From positions 1 through 40,713 of the forward strand of contig JANPEZ010000166.1 in the NCBI GenBank assembly GCA_031423155.1: a DNA stretch of 40,713 nucleotides, written 5' to 3'. Both the position numbers and the translations under genes were made by a program. A model generated the notes under the pieces. It was given only the letters and a program-made list of their open reading frames with translations, did not search any database and was not told where the DNA came from. Below are positions 8,096 through 16,291 of the stretch, in pieces; positions within the stretch are counted from its first letter, which is position 1; each line of letters starts with the position of its first letter. Source of the DNA: JANPEZ01 sp031423155. GTDB taxonomy: Bacteria > Actinomycetota > UBA4738 > HRBIN12.

Positions 8096-9733
8096 TCAGG
8101 CGAGTTCCCTCTGAAGCGCCGTGAGCGGCAGCGAGCCCAGTGAGAGCAACCGATCGTGGAAGTCCGGAAGTGAGAACCCCTCGCGCTCAGATGCCGCGGC
8201 TCGTGCCTTCTCTATCTCGATCATGCCGATCATGTAGCTGAGGGCTTGGCCGGGAAGCGCGATGTAGCGGTCGATCTCGATCTGGGCATCCACCAACGGA
8301 ACCCCGGCCTCTTCAAGGGCCGTGATCGAACGGTCGCGCGACCAACCCATCGCGTGGATCCCGGTGTCGGTGACGAGCCGCGCGGCCCGGTGAGCCTGCG
8401 CGTCCAGCATCCCCAACGCGTCGAACGGGTCGGTGAACAGTCCCATCTCCTGCGCGAGCCGTTCGCTGTACAGACCCCAGCCCTCTATGAAAGCGCTGCC
8501 GGCCAGGATGCCACCGAAGCTGCGGAGCTTCGGCCGGTCGGGGATCTCCTGCTCGATCGTGAGTTGGAAATGATGACCCGGGTTGGCCTCGTGGTAGCTG
8601 GTGGTCGCCAGGTGATGAAGGAGCCGGTTCGGCAGGTCGTAGGCATTGACGTAGTAGATGCCCTGGCGTGAGCCGTCGGCCGTCGGTGATTGATAGAAGG
8701 CGAACGGCATGTCGGCCTCGCGGAACTCCTCGACGAGACGGACCTCGCAGTTGTCCGAGGGAAGGCGCCCGAAGAACCTGGGCGCGGCTTCCCAACCGGC
8801 CTCGACCTGACCGCGCGCGAGTTGCAGGACTTCGTCGCGGGACCCGGCCGTGTTCTTGCCGCTGGCTGTGTGCGCGTTCACGGCCTCCTCCACCGAGGCG
8901 AAACCCAGTGAAGCCGCCAGAACCCGGCGCTCCTCCTGGATGTGGGTCAGCTTCTCGAGGCCGATGTCGTGGACCTCCTGCGCTTGGAGAGGAAGAGACG
9001 TCCATGCCAGGATCTGCGCCGAGTACATCTCATCTCCGCCGGGCAATGCCGACAGGCCGATAGTGTCCGTTGCGTGTGGCAGGTAGTCGCGGAGAGCAGC
9101 CAGGTACCCCTCGTATGCCGGGTTGACCTCGTTCTTGATGATCTCGATGAGCATCTGGGCCGCCTCGGCGTTCTCGCCGACCGGTGTCAGGGCCGGCGAG
9201 TCCTCGGGCGCGATCGCGAGCAGCCTCTCGACCTGGGCGATGGCTCGCTCGGCGACGAGCTTCGGGGAGGTAACCCCTGCTGCCACGCCCTCGCGAGCGA
9301 CTTCGCAGTTCGCTTCGAGGTAGGCGGGTACGGCCCTCAGGCGCGCGGCGTAGCGCTCGAGCCGCCCTGGGGTGTCCGCTCGCTGGAAGGACCCGAGCTC
9401 GGCGAGCAGCTGGCCCGGCCCCCAAAGATGGGAGGCTACGTGAAGGAAGTCCGAGCGATGGTCCAGATCCGATAGCGCCCGGGTCGATATCGCCTCGAGC
9501 ACGTCGAGCGAGGTCCTCGTGACCTGATCGAGTCCGCTCCTGTCGATCTCAGAGAGTTCAGCCAGCGCGGCTCGCTGAACGGTCTGGCTCGCAGCGCGCC
9601 CGGCCTCGCTGGGGTCCGAGAGCCGGTCGTCGTAGCGCTCGTCGCCGACCTCGGTCCCGATGAATGGTTCCAACTCGAGGAGTTGCTCCCAGTACCGGTC
9701 GACAAGGTCGAGTGCGCGCACGGCGTCGGTCAT
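8096..9733 (-). CDS. DUF885 family putative metal-dependent hydrolase
   Basis: A 545-residue DUF885 protein. These are predicted zinc-peptidase-like enzymes, mostly helical. The candidate metal-binding segment is YHEANPGHHFQL, followed by the conserved EGWGLYSERLAQEMG and, near the C-terminus, PGQALSYMIGMIEI. No signal peptide is visible, so it is probably cytoplasmic; many relatives are lipoproteins. The true substrate of the family is not established. The start ATG at 9733 has AAGGAG on the minus strand 6 nt upstream. It follows the SDR gene on the same strand by 15 nt and is probably co-transcribed with it. Confidence 0.85.
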   Translation of the reverse strand: MTDAVRALDLVDRYWEQLLELEPFIGTEVGDERYDDRLSDPSEAGRAASQTVQRAALAELSEIDRSGLDQVTRTSLDVLEAISTRALSDLDHRSDFLHVASHLWGPGQLLAELGSFQRADTPGRLERYAARLRAVPAYLEANCEVAREGVAAGVTSPKLVAERAIAQVERLLAIAPEDSPALTPVGENAEAAQMLIEIIKNEVNPAYEGYLAALRDYLPHATDTIGLSALPGGDEMYSAQILAWTSLPLQAQEVHDIGLEKLTHIQEERRVLAASLGFASVEEAVNAHTASGKNTAGSRDEVLQLARGQVEAGWEAAPRFFGRLPSDNCEVRLVEEFREADMPFAFYQSPTADGSRQGIYYVNAYDLPNRLLHHLATTSYHEANPGHHFQLTIEQEIPDRPKLRSFGGILAGSAFIEGWGLYSERLAQEMGLFTDPFDALGMLDAQAHRAARLVTDTGIHAMGWSRDRSITALEEAGVPLVDAQIEIDRYIALPGQALSYMIGMIEIEKARAAASEREGFSLPDFHDRLLSLGSLPLTALQRELA

Positions 9734-9748
9734 CGATAGCTCCTTAGG

Positions 9749-10462
9749 TCACAGGAGGCCAACTGTAGCCGCACCGTCTACGAGCAGCGTCACTCCGCTG
9801 ACGAAAGCTGCGGGCTCGGAGCAAAGGAACGCGACGACGCGGCCGAGATCTTCGGGGTCTCCGAGGCGCGCGGTGACGCCCAGGTCCTTGACCCGGTCGG
9901 TCGCGTGCAACCCCGGACAGACCACGTTGACCGTGATGCCCTCGCCGGCGAGGTCCGCGGCCGCGGTCTTGGCCCACGCGGCCAATCCAACCCTCGCCAC
10001 GTTCGAGTACGCCAGCTCGGGTATCGGCTGCTTGACACCGTAGGACGTGATGAAGCAGATCCGACCCCAACCCCGCGATCGCATGTGAGGGACCGCTTCC
10101 AGAGCAAGCCGGAGCGAGGTCTTCAGGTTGGCGTTGAGCGCGGAGTCCAGGCCCTGTTCGTCGATGTCCAGGGCCCGCACGCGGGGAGGGCCGCCGGAGT
10201 TGGCCACAACGATGTCCAGCCCGCCGAATCGTTCGACGGCCGCCTCGACGAGCCGGCGCGGCGCGTCCGGGTCCGTGACGTCAAGCGCGAGCGCGAGCGA
10301 TTCCCCCGGGAGTTGGCTCGCGGTCTCCTGTAGCGCCTCGGCGCCGCGCGCACAGATGACCAGGCGCGCGCCCTCCTGCGAGAGGGCCATCGCGGCCCCA
10401 CGTCCCAGTCCCTTGGAGGAGGCGGTGACGAGCGCCACCTTGCCTTCGAGTCCCAGATCCAC
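9749..10462 (-). CDS. SDR-family oxidoreductase with an atypical active site
   Basis: A 237-residue short-chain dehydrogenase/reductase. The cofactor loop TASSKGLGRG (residues about 13-22), the NSGG motif (usual NAGG/NNAG), and the C-terminal VNVVCPG and LLVDGA segments are all present. The catalytic region reads ITSYGVKQPIPELAYSNVARVG: where the canonical enzymes have YxxxK, this one has YSNVA, so the lysine is missing. Some FabG-like actinobacterial SDRs share this degenerate version. It may use a different mechanism or not be a standard reductase. The GTG start at 10462 has TAGGAT on the minus strand 6 nt upstream (leaderless type). First gene of a unit with the DUF885 gene. Confidence 0.85.
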   Translation of the reverse strand: MDLGLEGKVALVTASSKGLGRGAAMALSQEGARLVICARGAEALQETASQLPGESLALALDVTDPDAPRRLVEAAVERFGGLDIVVANSGGPPRVRALDIDEQGLDSALNANLKTSLRLALEAVPHMRSRGWGRICFITSYGVKQPIPELAYSNVARVGLAAWAKTAAADLAGEGITVNVVCPGLHATDRVKDLGVTARLGDPEDLGRVVAFLCSEPAAFVSGVTLLVDGAATVGLL

Positions 10463-10468
10463 GGGCGA

Positions 10469-10474
10469 ATCCTA
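10469..10474 (-). promoter_or_regulatory. Leaderless-type -10 box for the SDR gene
   Basis: TAGGAT on the minus strand, 6 nt before the GTG at 10462. It is divergent from the TAGGCT at 10521-10526 in the same gap. Confidence 0.5.
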
Positions 10475-10520
10475 GAGGGAATGTCACATATCGCGCGAAG
10501 CGGGCGTCGAGCCCCTGCCT

Positions 10521-10526
10521 TAGGCT
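10521..10526 (+). promoter_or_regulatory. Leaderless-type -10 box for the secreted GH-like gene
   Basis: TAGGCT followed by 7 nt and the ATG at 10534. Confidence 0.5.
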
Positions 10527-10533
10527 GGCAGAG

Positions 10534-11820
10534 ATGACCATCTCTCAAGGTCCGGCGCGTACGGCGGCACTGACACTGGCCGCCGTCCTTATCGTGGGTC
10601 TCGTCGCGACGAACCGGGGGAACGGGCAGATCGCACCTCCTGCCTCTGACCCCGGCCCGGCCAGGATCAGATCGGGCGGAGACCTCTCGGCTTATCAGGG
10701 GCTCGGCGTGTGGATCGACATCTACGACACTTCCTGGGCAGCCCCACGACTCGCGGTTCAGGCGATGGCCGCCAGGGGAGTGAAGACCCTCTACCTGGAG
10801 ACCTCCAACTTCAACAGACCCCATCCGTTCGTCTACAGAGCCGGTGTCGAGAAGTTCGTCAACTCGGCACACGACTACGGGGTGAAGATCGTCGCCTGGT
10901 ACCTGCCCGGGTTCGCCGACGTCGACCTCGATCTGCGCCGTTCCAAGGCGGCGATAGCGTTCACGACCGCGCGTGGGTTCTCGTTCGACTCGTTCGCCCT
11001 CGACATCGAATCGCCGACGGTCGCCGATCCGAACGACCGAACCGCCGCGCTGCTGGATCTTTCTTCGCGACTTAGATCTTTCGCCGGTGACGGATACACC
11101 CTCGGTGCCATCGTTCCCTCTCCGCGAGGGATGGTGAAGAACCCCTCCTACTGGCCGGGGTTCCCGTGGGCGAGCCTGGCCTCGACGTACGACCTGTTCC
11201 TGCCGATGACCTATTTCACGTGGCGCGTCAGCGGGATGGTCGGGGCCCGCGACTACACGGCGGCGAACATCGAGTTGATCCGGTCCTGGACCGCATCGGA
11301 CCAGGTGCCGATCCACATCATCGGAGGCATCGCGCAGGAGGCGACGACGAACGAGACCAGAGGCTTCGTCCACGCCGTTCGCGAACACGGACTCGTCGGC
11401 GCGAGCTACTACACCTACCCGGGCATCACGCCGGGTCAGTGGGCCGAGCTGAGGAGCATCCCGGCGAACCCCGTCCAGATACCGGCTCTGCCGGCGGCTC
11501 TTGGCTCGACACCCATGGGCAACATCCCGGCGGTCGAGGAGACGCATCCGCACGAGGTCGTCTACCGATTCGGTCGAAAGGCGGGCTCGCGGTCGCTGTC
11601 CTTCGACGTGTTCGACGCTCAGCGACGTGAGATCTCGATCTACGTGAACTGGAAGCTCGTCGGAACGATCGCGGCCGGTACGACGGGCGACTGGAGCGTC
11701 GGTCGAACCAGGCTCATCGGGGATCTCCTGCTGCACGACACGACCAAGAACACGCTCACCTTCGTCTCGAGCGGCGGGCACTGGGGAGTCAGGAACGTCT
11801 CGATCGGTCCGCCGATCTAG
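10534..11820 (+). CDS. Secreted protein with glycoside-hydrolase-like TIM-barrel domain, function unknown
   Basis: A 428-residue exported protein. The N-terminus has an uncleaved signal or signal-anchor (hydrophobic residues about 10-27). The central part reads like a beta/alpha barrel of GH-like putative glycosidases: GVWIDIYD, GVKTLYLETSNFN, VKIVAWYLPGF, FDSFALDIESP (a possible catalytic acidic pair D/E at a strand end), LGAIVPSPRG, YDLFLPMTYFTW and GASYYTYPG. About 90 C-terminal residues form a separate beta-rich domain that might bind carbohydrate or cell wall. I do not recognise a named family member, so no substrate is offered. The ATG is 7 nt after TAGGCT (10521-10526). Confidence 0.75.
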   Translation: MTISQGPARTAALTLAAVLIVGLVATNRGNGQIAPPASDPGPARIRSGGDLSAYQGLGVWIDIYDTSWAAPRLAVQAMAARGVKTLYLETSNFNRPHPFVYRAGVEKFVNSAHDYGVKIVAWYLPGFADVDLDLRRSKAAIAFTTARGFSFDSFALDIESPTVADPNDRTAALLDLSSRLRSFAGDGYTLGAIVPSPRGMVKNPSYWPGFPWASLASTYDLFLPMTYFTWRVSGMVGARDYTAANIELIRSWTASDQVPIHIIGGIAQEATTNETRGFVHAVREHGLVGASYYTYPGITPGQWAELRSIPANPVQIPALPAALGSTPMGNIPAVEETHPHEVVYRFGRKAGSRSLSFDVFDAQRREISIYVNWKLVGTIAAGTTGDWSVGRTRLIGDLLLHDTTKNTLTFVSSGGHWGVRNVSIGPPI

Positions 11821-11847
11821 ACGTTGAGTCGCGTCGGTCGGTGCGGC

Positions 11848-11853
11848 TAGACT
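11848..11853 (+). promoter_or_regulatory. -10 box for the DUF4333 lipoprotein gene
   Basis: TAGACT lies 30 nt before the ATG, with GAGAGAGGGAG between, so this is a leadered transcript. Confidence 0.45.
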
Positions 11854-11883
11854 CACCCGGACCAAGAGAGAGGGAGCCCGAAG

Positions 11884-12180
11884 ATGCCACGCTTCGACCG
11901 AGCCCGTCGGCTCATCGCCATCACGTTCCTGGTGATCCTCGCAGCAGCGTGCTCGAAGACCCTGGACACCGCGGGACTCGAGACGGAGCTCAAGAGCGGT
12001 CTTGAGAGCCAGCTGAACATCTCGGGCGTCACCGTGGAATGCCCGGCCGACATCAAGGTCGAGAAGGGCGCAACCTTCGAGTGCTCCGCGAGCGATGACA
12101 CCGGGGCCAAAGCGACGATAACCGTGACTCAGACGGACGAAGAGGGCAACGTAAGGTGGGAAGTTACCGACGTCGCATGA
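11884..12180 (+). CDS. DUF4333 domain lipoprotein
   Basis: A 98-residue lipoprotein: basic N-terminus, hydrophobic core, lipobox ending AAAC with C23. The mature part fits DUF4333, a small extracellular domain common in actinobacteria, with two cysteines (VECP and FECSA) likely forming a disulfide and a C-terminal beta hairpin ending in DEEGNVRWEVTDV. Function is not established for the domain. A TAGACT -10-like box at 11848-11853 and a purine-rich GAGAGAGGGAG just upstream of the ATG indicate a normal leadered transcript, unlike many neighbours. Confidence 0.85.
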   Translation: MPRFDRARRLIAITFLVILAAACSKTLDTAGLETELKSGLESQLNISGVTVECPADIKVEKGATFECSASDDTGAKATITVTQTDEEGNVRWEVTDVA

Positions 12181-12206
12181 GTTCAGCCTCTAGATAGGGA
12201 GCCCGC

Positions 12207-12986
12207 GTGCTGCTCGAGAAGAAGCGCCTACTTATCACCGGGGTACTCACTCCCCAGAGCATCGCCTTCGCCGCAGCTCAGGTTGCACAGGAGCAGGGAG
12301 CCGAAGTGGTTCTGACCTCCTTCGGGAAGGCTATGGGCCTGACGGAGAAGAGCGCTCGGCGCCTGCCGACCCCCGCGGACGTCCTGGAGATGGACGTCAA
12401 CGATCCGGCGCAGATCGCCGCCGTGGCCGACGAACTCGCTAGCCGCTGGGGAGGCCTCGACGGGTTCCTTCACGCGATCGCCTTCGCTCCGGCGGACGCG
12501 CTGGGCGGCAACTTCGTGAATACGCCCTGGGAGTCGGTGGCGACGGCATTCCAGACCAGCGCGTTCTCGTTGAAGTCGCTGGCGGCGGGGATGCTTCCTT
12601 TGATGCAGGAGGGCGGTGCGATCGTCTCGCTAGACTTCGACGCACAAGTGGCTTGGCCCATCTACGACTGGATGGGTGTCTGCAAGGCTGGGCTCGAGGC
12701 CGTGACGCGGTATCTGGCGCGTGACCTGGGGCCGAAGAACATCCGGGTCAACACCGTGTCGGCGGGTCCGCTCAAGACCATGGCGGCGAAGGGGATCCCC
12801 GGGTTCGAGGTCATCGCCGACGCTTGGTCATCGCGGGCGCCGCTCGGCTGGGACATAACCGACCCGGTGCCGGTCGCCAAGGCCATCGCGTTCCTGCTTT
12901 CCGATATGGCATCGGGGATAACCGGTGAACTCGTCCACGTCGATGGAGGGTTCCACGCCATAGGGACCCAAGGCGCCCCTGTTTAG
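12207..12986 (+). CDS. fabI: Enoyl-[acyl-carrier-protein] reductase (NADH), FabI/InhA type
   Basis: A 259-residue SDR-superfamily enzyme for the last step of fatty-acid elongation, reducing trans-2-enoyl-ACP. It begins LLITGVLTPQSIAFAAAQVA, the divergent nucleotide-binding loop of FabI/InhA. The catalytic triad region is YDWMGVCKAGLEA, the YxxMxxxK pattern, and IRVNTVSAGPLKTMAAKGIPGF is the substrate-loop hinge. The motif DFDAQVAWPIYDWM is close to mycobacterial InhA. Length matches InhA (269) and FabI (about 260). The start is GTG at 12207 with GGGAG 5 nt upstream. The stop overlaps the stop of the convergent nucleotidyltransferase gene. Confidence 0.93.
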   Translation: MLLEKKRLLITGVLTPQSIAFAAAQVAQEQGAEVVLTSFGKAMGLTEKSARRLPTPADVLEMDVNDPAQIAAVADELASRWGGLDGFLHAIAFAPADALGGNFVNTPWESVATAFQTSAFSLKSLAAGMLPLMQEGGAIVSLDFDAQVAWPIYDWMGVCKAGLEAVTRYLARDLGPKNIRVNTVSAGPLKTMAAKGIPGFEVIADAWSSRAPLGWDITDPVPVAKAIAFLLSDMASGITGELVHVDGGFHAIGTQGAPV

Positions 12987-14821
12987 GGCGGGCGAACGCC
13001 CAGTTCCGTAGCGAGCGCCCGCTGGGCGCGCGCGATCACTCGGAACGACTCGCGCAGGCCCCTGCGCGTGACGGGTCCGAGCGTCGCCGGATCCACGAGG
13101 TCATCGGCGGGTATCGAAGATCGCACCTGCCGGGCCTGATGCGTGAGCCGGACGCCCCAAAGGAATCGGAAGGCCTCCTCCAGTTCACCGGCAACGCCGG
13201 CGTCGAACGAACCAGCCTTCGCGGCGGCCCTCAGCCTGGCGATGGTCTGCTTCTCCGTCGAGCCCGCGCTTATCGCGGCGGCCCGCGCCAGGTTGCTGAT
13301 CAGGGTTATGCCCCCATGCTTCACGTCGAGTGTTCCGGCGTGTTCCCCGTGATGCTCCACGACCAGGTCGCGCATGAATCCCGTTGGGGGGCGCTTGTCC
13401 AGCGCCCGGTGCGCGAGGTGCCTCAGATAACCCGGATGACTGCTGGCGGACAGGACCGCCTCGTCGAAGACCGGCTCGATATCGAAAGGCCCGGTTACTC
13501 GCCGATAGTCGAAGACGATCGAGGAGAGGATGCTCCCTTCCACTCCGGGATCGTTCATCCAGCCTTGCAGCGCCTGACGCCACCCTTCGCCGGAGCGCCT
13601 CAAAGATGGATGAACGGCCATCGCGTCGCCGACGCAACGGGGGAATCCGGCCGACTCGAGTCCTGATGTGACGAACTCGGCCATCTCGGCGAAGTAGGGG
13701 TCGATCTCGTCGATCTGAAGTTCGCCGGGATCGAAGGCCAGTGCGTGGTCCTGGTCGGTGCGAAGCGCCTGCTCGTGGCGAGCGGCGCTACCGAGGGCGA
13801 TCCAGGCCCAGGGCACAGGGGGTTCTCCACGAAGCCCCATGAACAGGTCCAGCAGCTTTCGGGTCAGCGCGTCGATCACAAGTGATGCGACGCGGCCGAC
13901 ACCGACCGGTTCGGCCCCGGACCCGACCAACGTCGCCACGACCTGAGGGAGATCCTCAGCGGCCTTGATCGCGGCCTCGCGATCGGCCGACCTGTCGATG
14001 GCGCTGCGGATCGCGAACGGCGTGTGCCGTCCCAATCCCATCAGGTCGGTGTCGGTAACCACGCCGATGATGCGACCCGACTCGTCTTCGACCGGGAAGT
14101 GGTGGTATCCCTCGGCCATCATCGCGATCAGGGCCTCCCCGGCCATCGTGGCGCCGGTCAGTGCGACCGCCGGGAAGGTGGCGATATCTGCGACCGGGGT
14201 ATCAGCGGAGACCCGTGCTGCCACGACGCGCGTCCGAAGGTCTCTGTCCGTGAGGATCCCCAAGCCCCCTCTCATCCGGATGAGCAGGCACGAGACCCGA
14301 TGGGTCGCCATCATCTGCGCGGCGTCGGCCACCGACGTCTCCGGCTCACACATCACCGGCTCGCGCCGGACGAGCGCGGCGAGCGTGCGGTACCTGGGAC
14401 CGATCCCCTCGGGGATAGCCACTTCAGTTAGCGCCGTCACCCGCCGGCGCACGCTGCTTATCACGAAGGTCTGCCCCGCCCGGGTCCCGAGGATCTCCTG
14501 AGCGGCTGCGGGATCGATGAGGTAGCAGAGGCTGTCCTCGTGGGCACGAACCGTGAGCGTCGGACTAGCCTCCGATAGCAGCGAAAGGTGCCCGAAGACC
14601 TCACCTTCGCCCAGCAGGTCGATGACGCGGGCCTCGTCGAGCAACTCCACCGCGCCCTTGCGGACGACGTACAGGGCCCTTGAGGCGTCACCCTCGCGGT
14701 CCAAGATCACAGAGCCGGCGGAGAAGTGCTCTATCTGGACGCGCCCCGCCAGCAAGCTGAGCCGCTCGCGCGGCAGTGAGTCGAATGGCGGATACCTGCC
14801 AAGGAAAGCGGCGATGTCCAT
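12983..14821 (-). CDS. cNMP-binding / CBS-pair / DUF294 nucleotidyltransferase regulator
   Basis: A 612-residue multidomain signalling protein. Residues about 1-125 are a cyclic-nucleotide-binding beta-roll (GEVFGHLSLLSEASPTLTVRA, with the phosphate-cassette Arg replaced by the SPTLT form). Residues about 150-265 form a CBS-domain pair (GILTDRDLRTRV and IIGVVTDTDLMGLG). From about 330 comes the DUF294 putative nucleotidyltransferase with GSAARHEQALRTDQDHAL, the GSxxRxExxxxTDQDxAL signature, and then the DUF294 C-terminal helical domain. The protein would sense nucleotides and modify a partner in a GlnD-like manner; the target is unknown. It follows the two membrane-protein genes on the same strand by 15 nt. 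The ATG is 6 nt after CATACT on the minus strand. Confidence 0.9.
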   Translation of the reverse strand: MDIAAFLGRYPPFDSLPRERLSLLAGRVQIEHFSAGSVILDREGDASRALYVVRKGAVELLDEARVIDLLGEGEVFGHLSLLSEASPTLTVRAHEDSLCYLIDPAAAQEILGTRAGQTFVISSVRRRVTALTEVAIPEGIGPRYRTLAALVRREPVMCEPETSVADAAQMMATHRVSCLLIRMRGGLGILTDRDLRTRVVAARVSADTPVADIATFPAVALTGATMAGEALIAMMAEGYHHFPVEDESGRIIGVVTDTDLMGLGRHTPFAIRSAIDRSADREAAIKAAEDLPQVVATLVGSGAEPVGVGRVASLVIDALTRKLLDLFMGLRGEPPVPWAWIALGSAARHEQALRTDQDHALAFDPGELQIDEIDPYFAEMAEFVTSGLESAGFPRCVGDAMAVHPSLRRSGEGWRQALQGWMNDPGVEGSILSSIVFDYRRVTGPFDIEPVFDEAVLSASSHPGYLRHLAHRALDKRPPTGFMRDLVVEHHGEHAGTLDVKHGGITLISNLARAAAISAGSTEKQTIARLRAAAKAGSFDAGVAGELEEAFRFLWGVRLTHQARQVRSSIPADDLVDPATLGPVTRRGLRESFRVIARAQRALATELGVRPP

Positions 14822-14827
14822 CGCCGA

Positions 14828-14833
14828 AGTATG
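14828..14833 (-). promoter_or_regulatory. Possible leaderless-type -10 box for the cNMP/CBS/DUF294 gene
   Basis: CATACT on the minus strand, 6 nt before the ATG at 14821. It sits in the 15-nt gap after the membrane-protein gene and would give the regulator its own transcript. Confidence 0.35.
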
Positions 14834-14836
14834 CCT

Positions 14837-15592
14837 CTAGGTGGCCACCGCCTGCGCGACCTCTTCCGTTGTGTCCAGGCCGGCGTTCGAATCGTCGGAG
14901 CGAAGATCGATGACGGCACCGAACACGTTCGCGTCGTCCCAGACGCACACCGTTCCCGGTACCCCGGAGATGCTCATGCCGATGCAGGAGATGTCGATCC
15001 CTCCTCGGGATGCGTCAACCCTGCTGGCCTGATCAACCGTCGCTGCACTCGTCGAGGTGAACCCGGCCAGGAATCCGTCGAAACCTTCCTTGGCATCGAT
15101 GCCCGGGTCCTCATCCGTCACCATCACGATCAGCCCGGGGATGCCTTCGCCGTACAGTCCGGCCTTCAGCTTGACGCCGCCGAATTCGCTCGACTCGAAC
15201 TGCTGGGTCAACTGATCGGCGGTGGCGTCGTGCATCTGCGGCAGTCCGGCGATCTCCTCGGGAAGGGATACAGACTTGGTCGAGGAACCGCCGCCCTTGG
15301 TCAGGAAGTAGCCGCCCGCGCCGAGAGCTATCACCAGCGCGACGACGATACCGATGATCATCCCCGAGTTGGACTTCTTCGCAGGCGGCATCATCGCGCC
15401 GGATGGTGGGGTGGTTCCCCAGCCACCCTCAGCCGGTGGAGCCGGGGAGCCACCCGCCATGGGTGCGTTCATGACGGGCGGCGGAGCCATCGGGGGTGTC
15501 GGGGTCATGGGGGGCTGGGGCGCGGCCGGGGGACTCTCTCCGGTCTGCGGCTGCACTTCGGGTGCGCCTGCGCCAGGATCCTCGGTACTCAT
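14837..15592 (-). CDS. Single-pass membrane protein with Pro-rich cytoplasmic tail and paired-Cys exported domain
   Basis: 251 residues, not a family I can name. Residues about 1-72 are rich in Pro, Ala and Gly (PPMTPTPPMAPPPVM) and carry no hydrophobic stretch. One transmembrane helix follows (GMIIGIVVALVIALGAGGYFL), then an exported domain of about 155 residues with a conserved cysteine pair (DISCIGMS and GTVCVWDD) and a C-terminal FGAVIDLRSDDS motif. It is a paralogue of the upstream 201-residue protein. The ATG is preceded by GAAGGGGG on the minus strand. The gene ends 15 nt before the cNMP/CBS/DUF294 gene, so the set probably forms one operon. Confidence 0.75.
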   Translation of the reverse strand: MSTEDPGAGAPEVQPQTGESPPAAPQPPMTPTPPMAPPPVMNAPMAGGSPAPPAEGGWGTTPPSGAMMPPAKKSNSGMIIGIVVALVIALGAGGYFLTKGGGSSTKSVSLPEEIAGLPQMHDATADQLTQQFESSEFGGVKLKAGLYGEGIPGLIVMVTDEDPGIDAKEGFDGFLAGFTSTSAATVDQASRVDASRGGIDISCIGMSISGVPGTVCVWDDANVFGAVIDLRSDDSNAGLDTTEEVAQAVAT

Positions 15593-15667
15593 GTGGGGCC
15601 CCCTTCATGTCGGTCTCTGGAGCTTGGCACCGACATGGGTCGTGGGCAAGCTTCCCGCGTCCCTGGA

Positions 15668-16273
15668 TCAGGCGTCCACGGCGGCGTGGATCTCTTCGGC
15701 CAGGTCCAGGGCCGAGGTCGTATCGCCCGTCCGCAGATCGACGACCGCCCCGTAGGTGTTTCCGGACCACGTACATACGGTCGCACCGTTCGGGCCTGTT
15801 TGAGAGCTCTCTATGCGTACGCAGGAGTAGTCGGTGCCTGCCCGGGTCTCGTCCCGTCGCGAGGACTCGTCGATCGTCGCATCGAAGGATGTCAGGGCTG
15901 TTGTGAAGGCCTCTGACATCTCACTGAGCGGCGACCCGGGCGGAACCCCATCGAATACCTCGACGACCAGGTCGGCCGAGTCGGATTCCGCCGTGGAGTA
16001 CATGGCTCCCCGCATCGAGACCCCCATGAAGCTGGTCTCCGCCAAGACCCGTTCGAATTCCTTCGCCTCCGGAGTCGCTAGCCGCTCCATGCCATCTATG
16101 GAGGAAGGCAATCCATCACCTCCGCTGAGCGCCACGACGGCGAGGACGACGATGGCCCCGGCAACGCAGACGGATACAAGTATCGCTGCGATCGGCAGGC
16201 GCCTTCTGGCGGCCGGGGGTGGCGCGAGGGGCGGGGGCGGGAAGGGATCGGCAAGCCAGGTGGTGTCAGACAC
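15668..16273 (-). CDS. Single-pass membrane protein, paralogue of the downstream gene
   Basis: 201 residues of the same architecture as the next gene but with a shorter cytoplasmic Pro-rich part (about 25 residues, FPPPPLAPPPAARRR), one transmembrane helix (IAAILVSVCVAGAIVVLAVVAL) and an exported domain ending with YSCVRIE, ATVCTWSG and YGAVVDLRTGD. These match the paralogue's cysteine pair and DLR motif, so the pair arose by tandem duplication. Function unknown. The start is GTG at 16273 with AAAGGA 7 nt upstream on the minus strand; only 18 bp separate it from the divergent selD start. Confidence 0.72.
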   Translation of the reverse strand: MSDTTWLADPFPPPPLAPPPAARRRLPIAAILVSVCVAGAIVVLAVVALSGGDGLPSSIDGMERLATPEAKEFERVLAETSFMGVSMRGAMYSTAESDSADLVVEVFDGVPPGSPLSEMSEAFTTALTSFDATIDESSRRDETRAGTDYSCVRIESSQTGPNGATVCTWSGNTYGAVVDLRTGDTTSALDLAEEIHAAVDA

Positions 16274-16278
16274 CAGCG

Positions 16279-16284
16279 TATCCT
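16279..16284 (+). promoter_or_regulatory. Leaderless-type -10 box for selD
   Basis: TATCCT followed by 7 nt and the ATG at 16292. It lies in the 18-bp gap to the divergent membrane-protein gene, so the rest of each promoter must overlap the other gene's coding start. Confidence 0.5.
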
Positions 16285-16291
16285 TTCACGC

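Noticed and set aside
10123..11865. 580-codon open frame on the minus strand
   Set aside because: Spans antisense to the secreted GH-like gene and overlaps the SDR gene in another frame; both real genes have motifs, promoters and starts, this frame has none.
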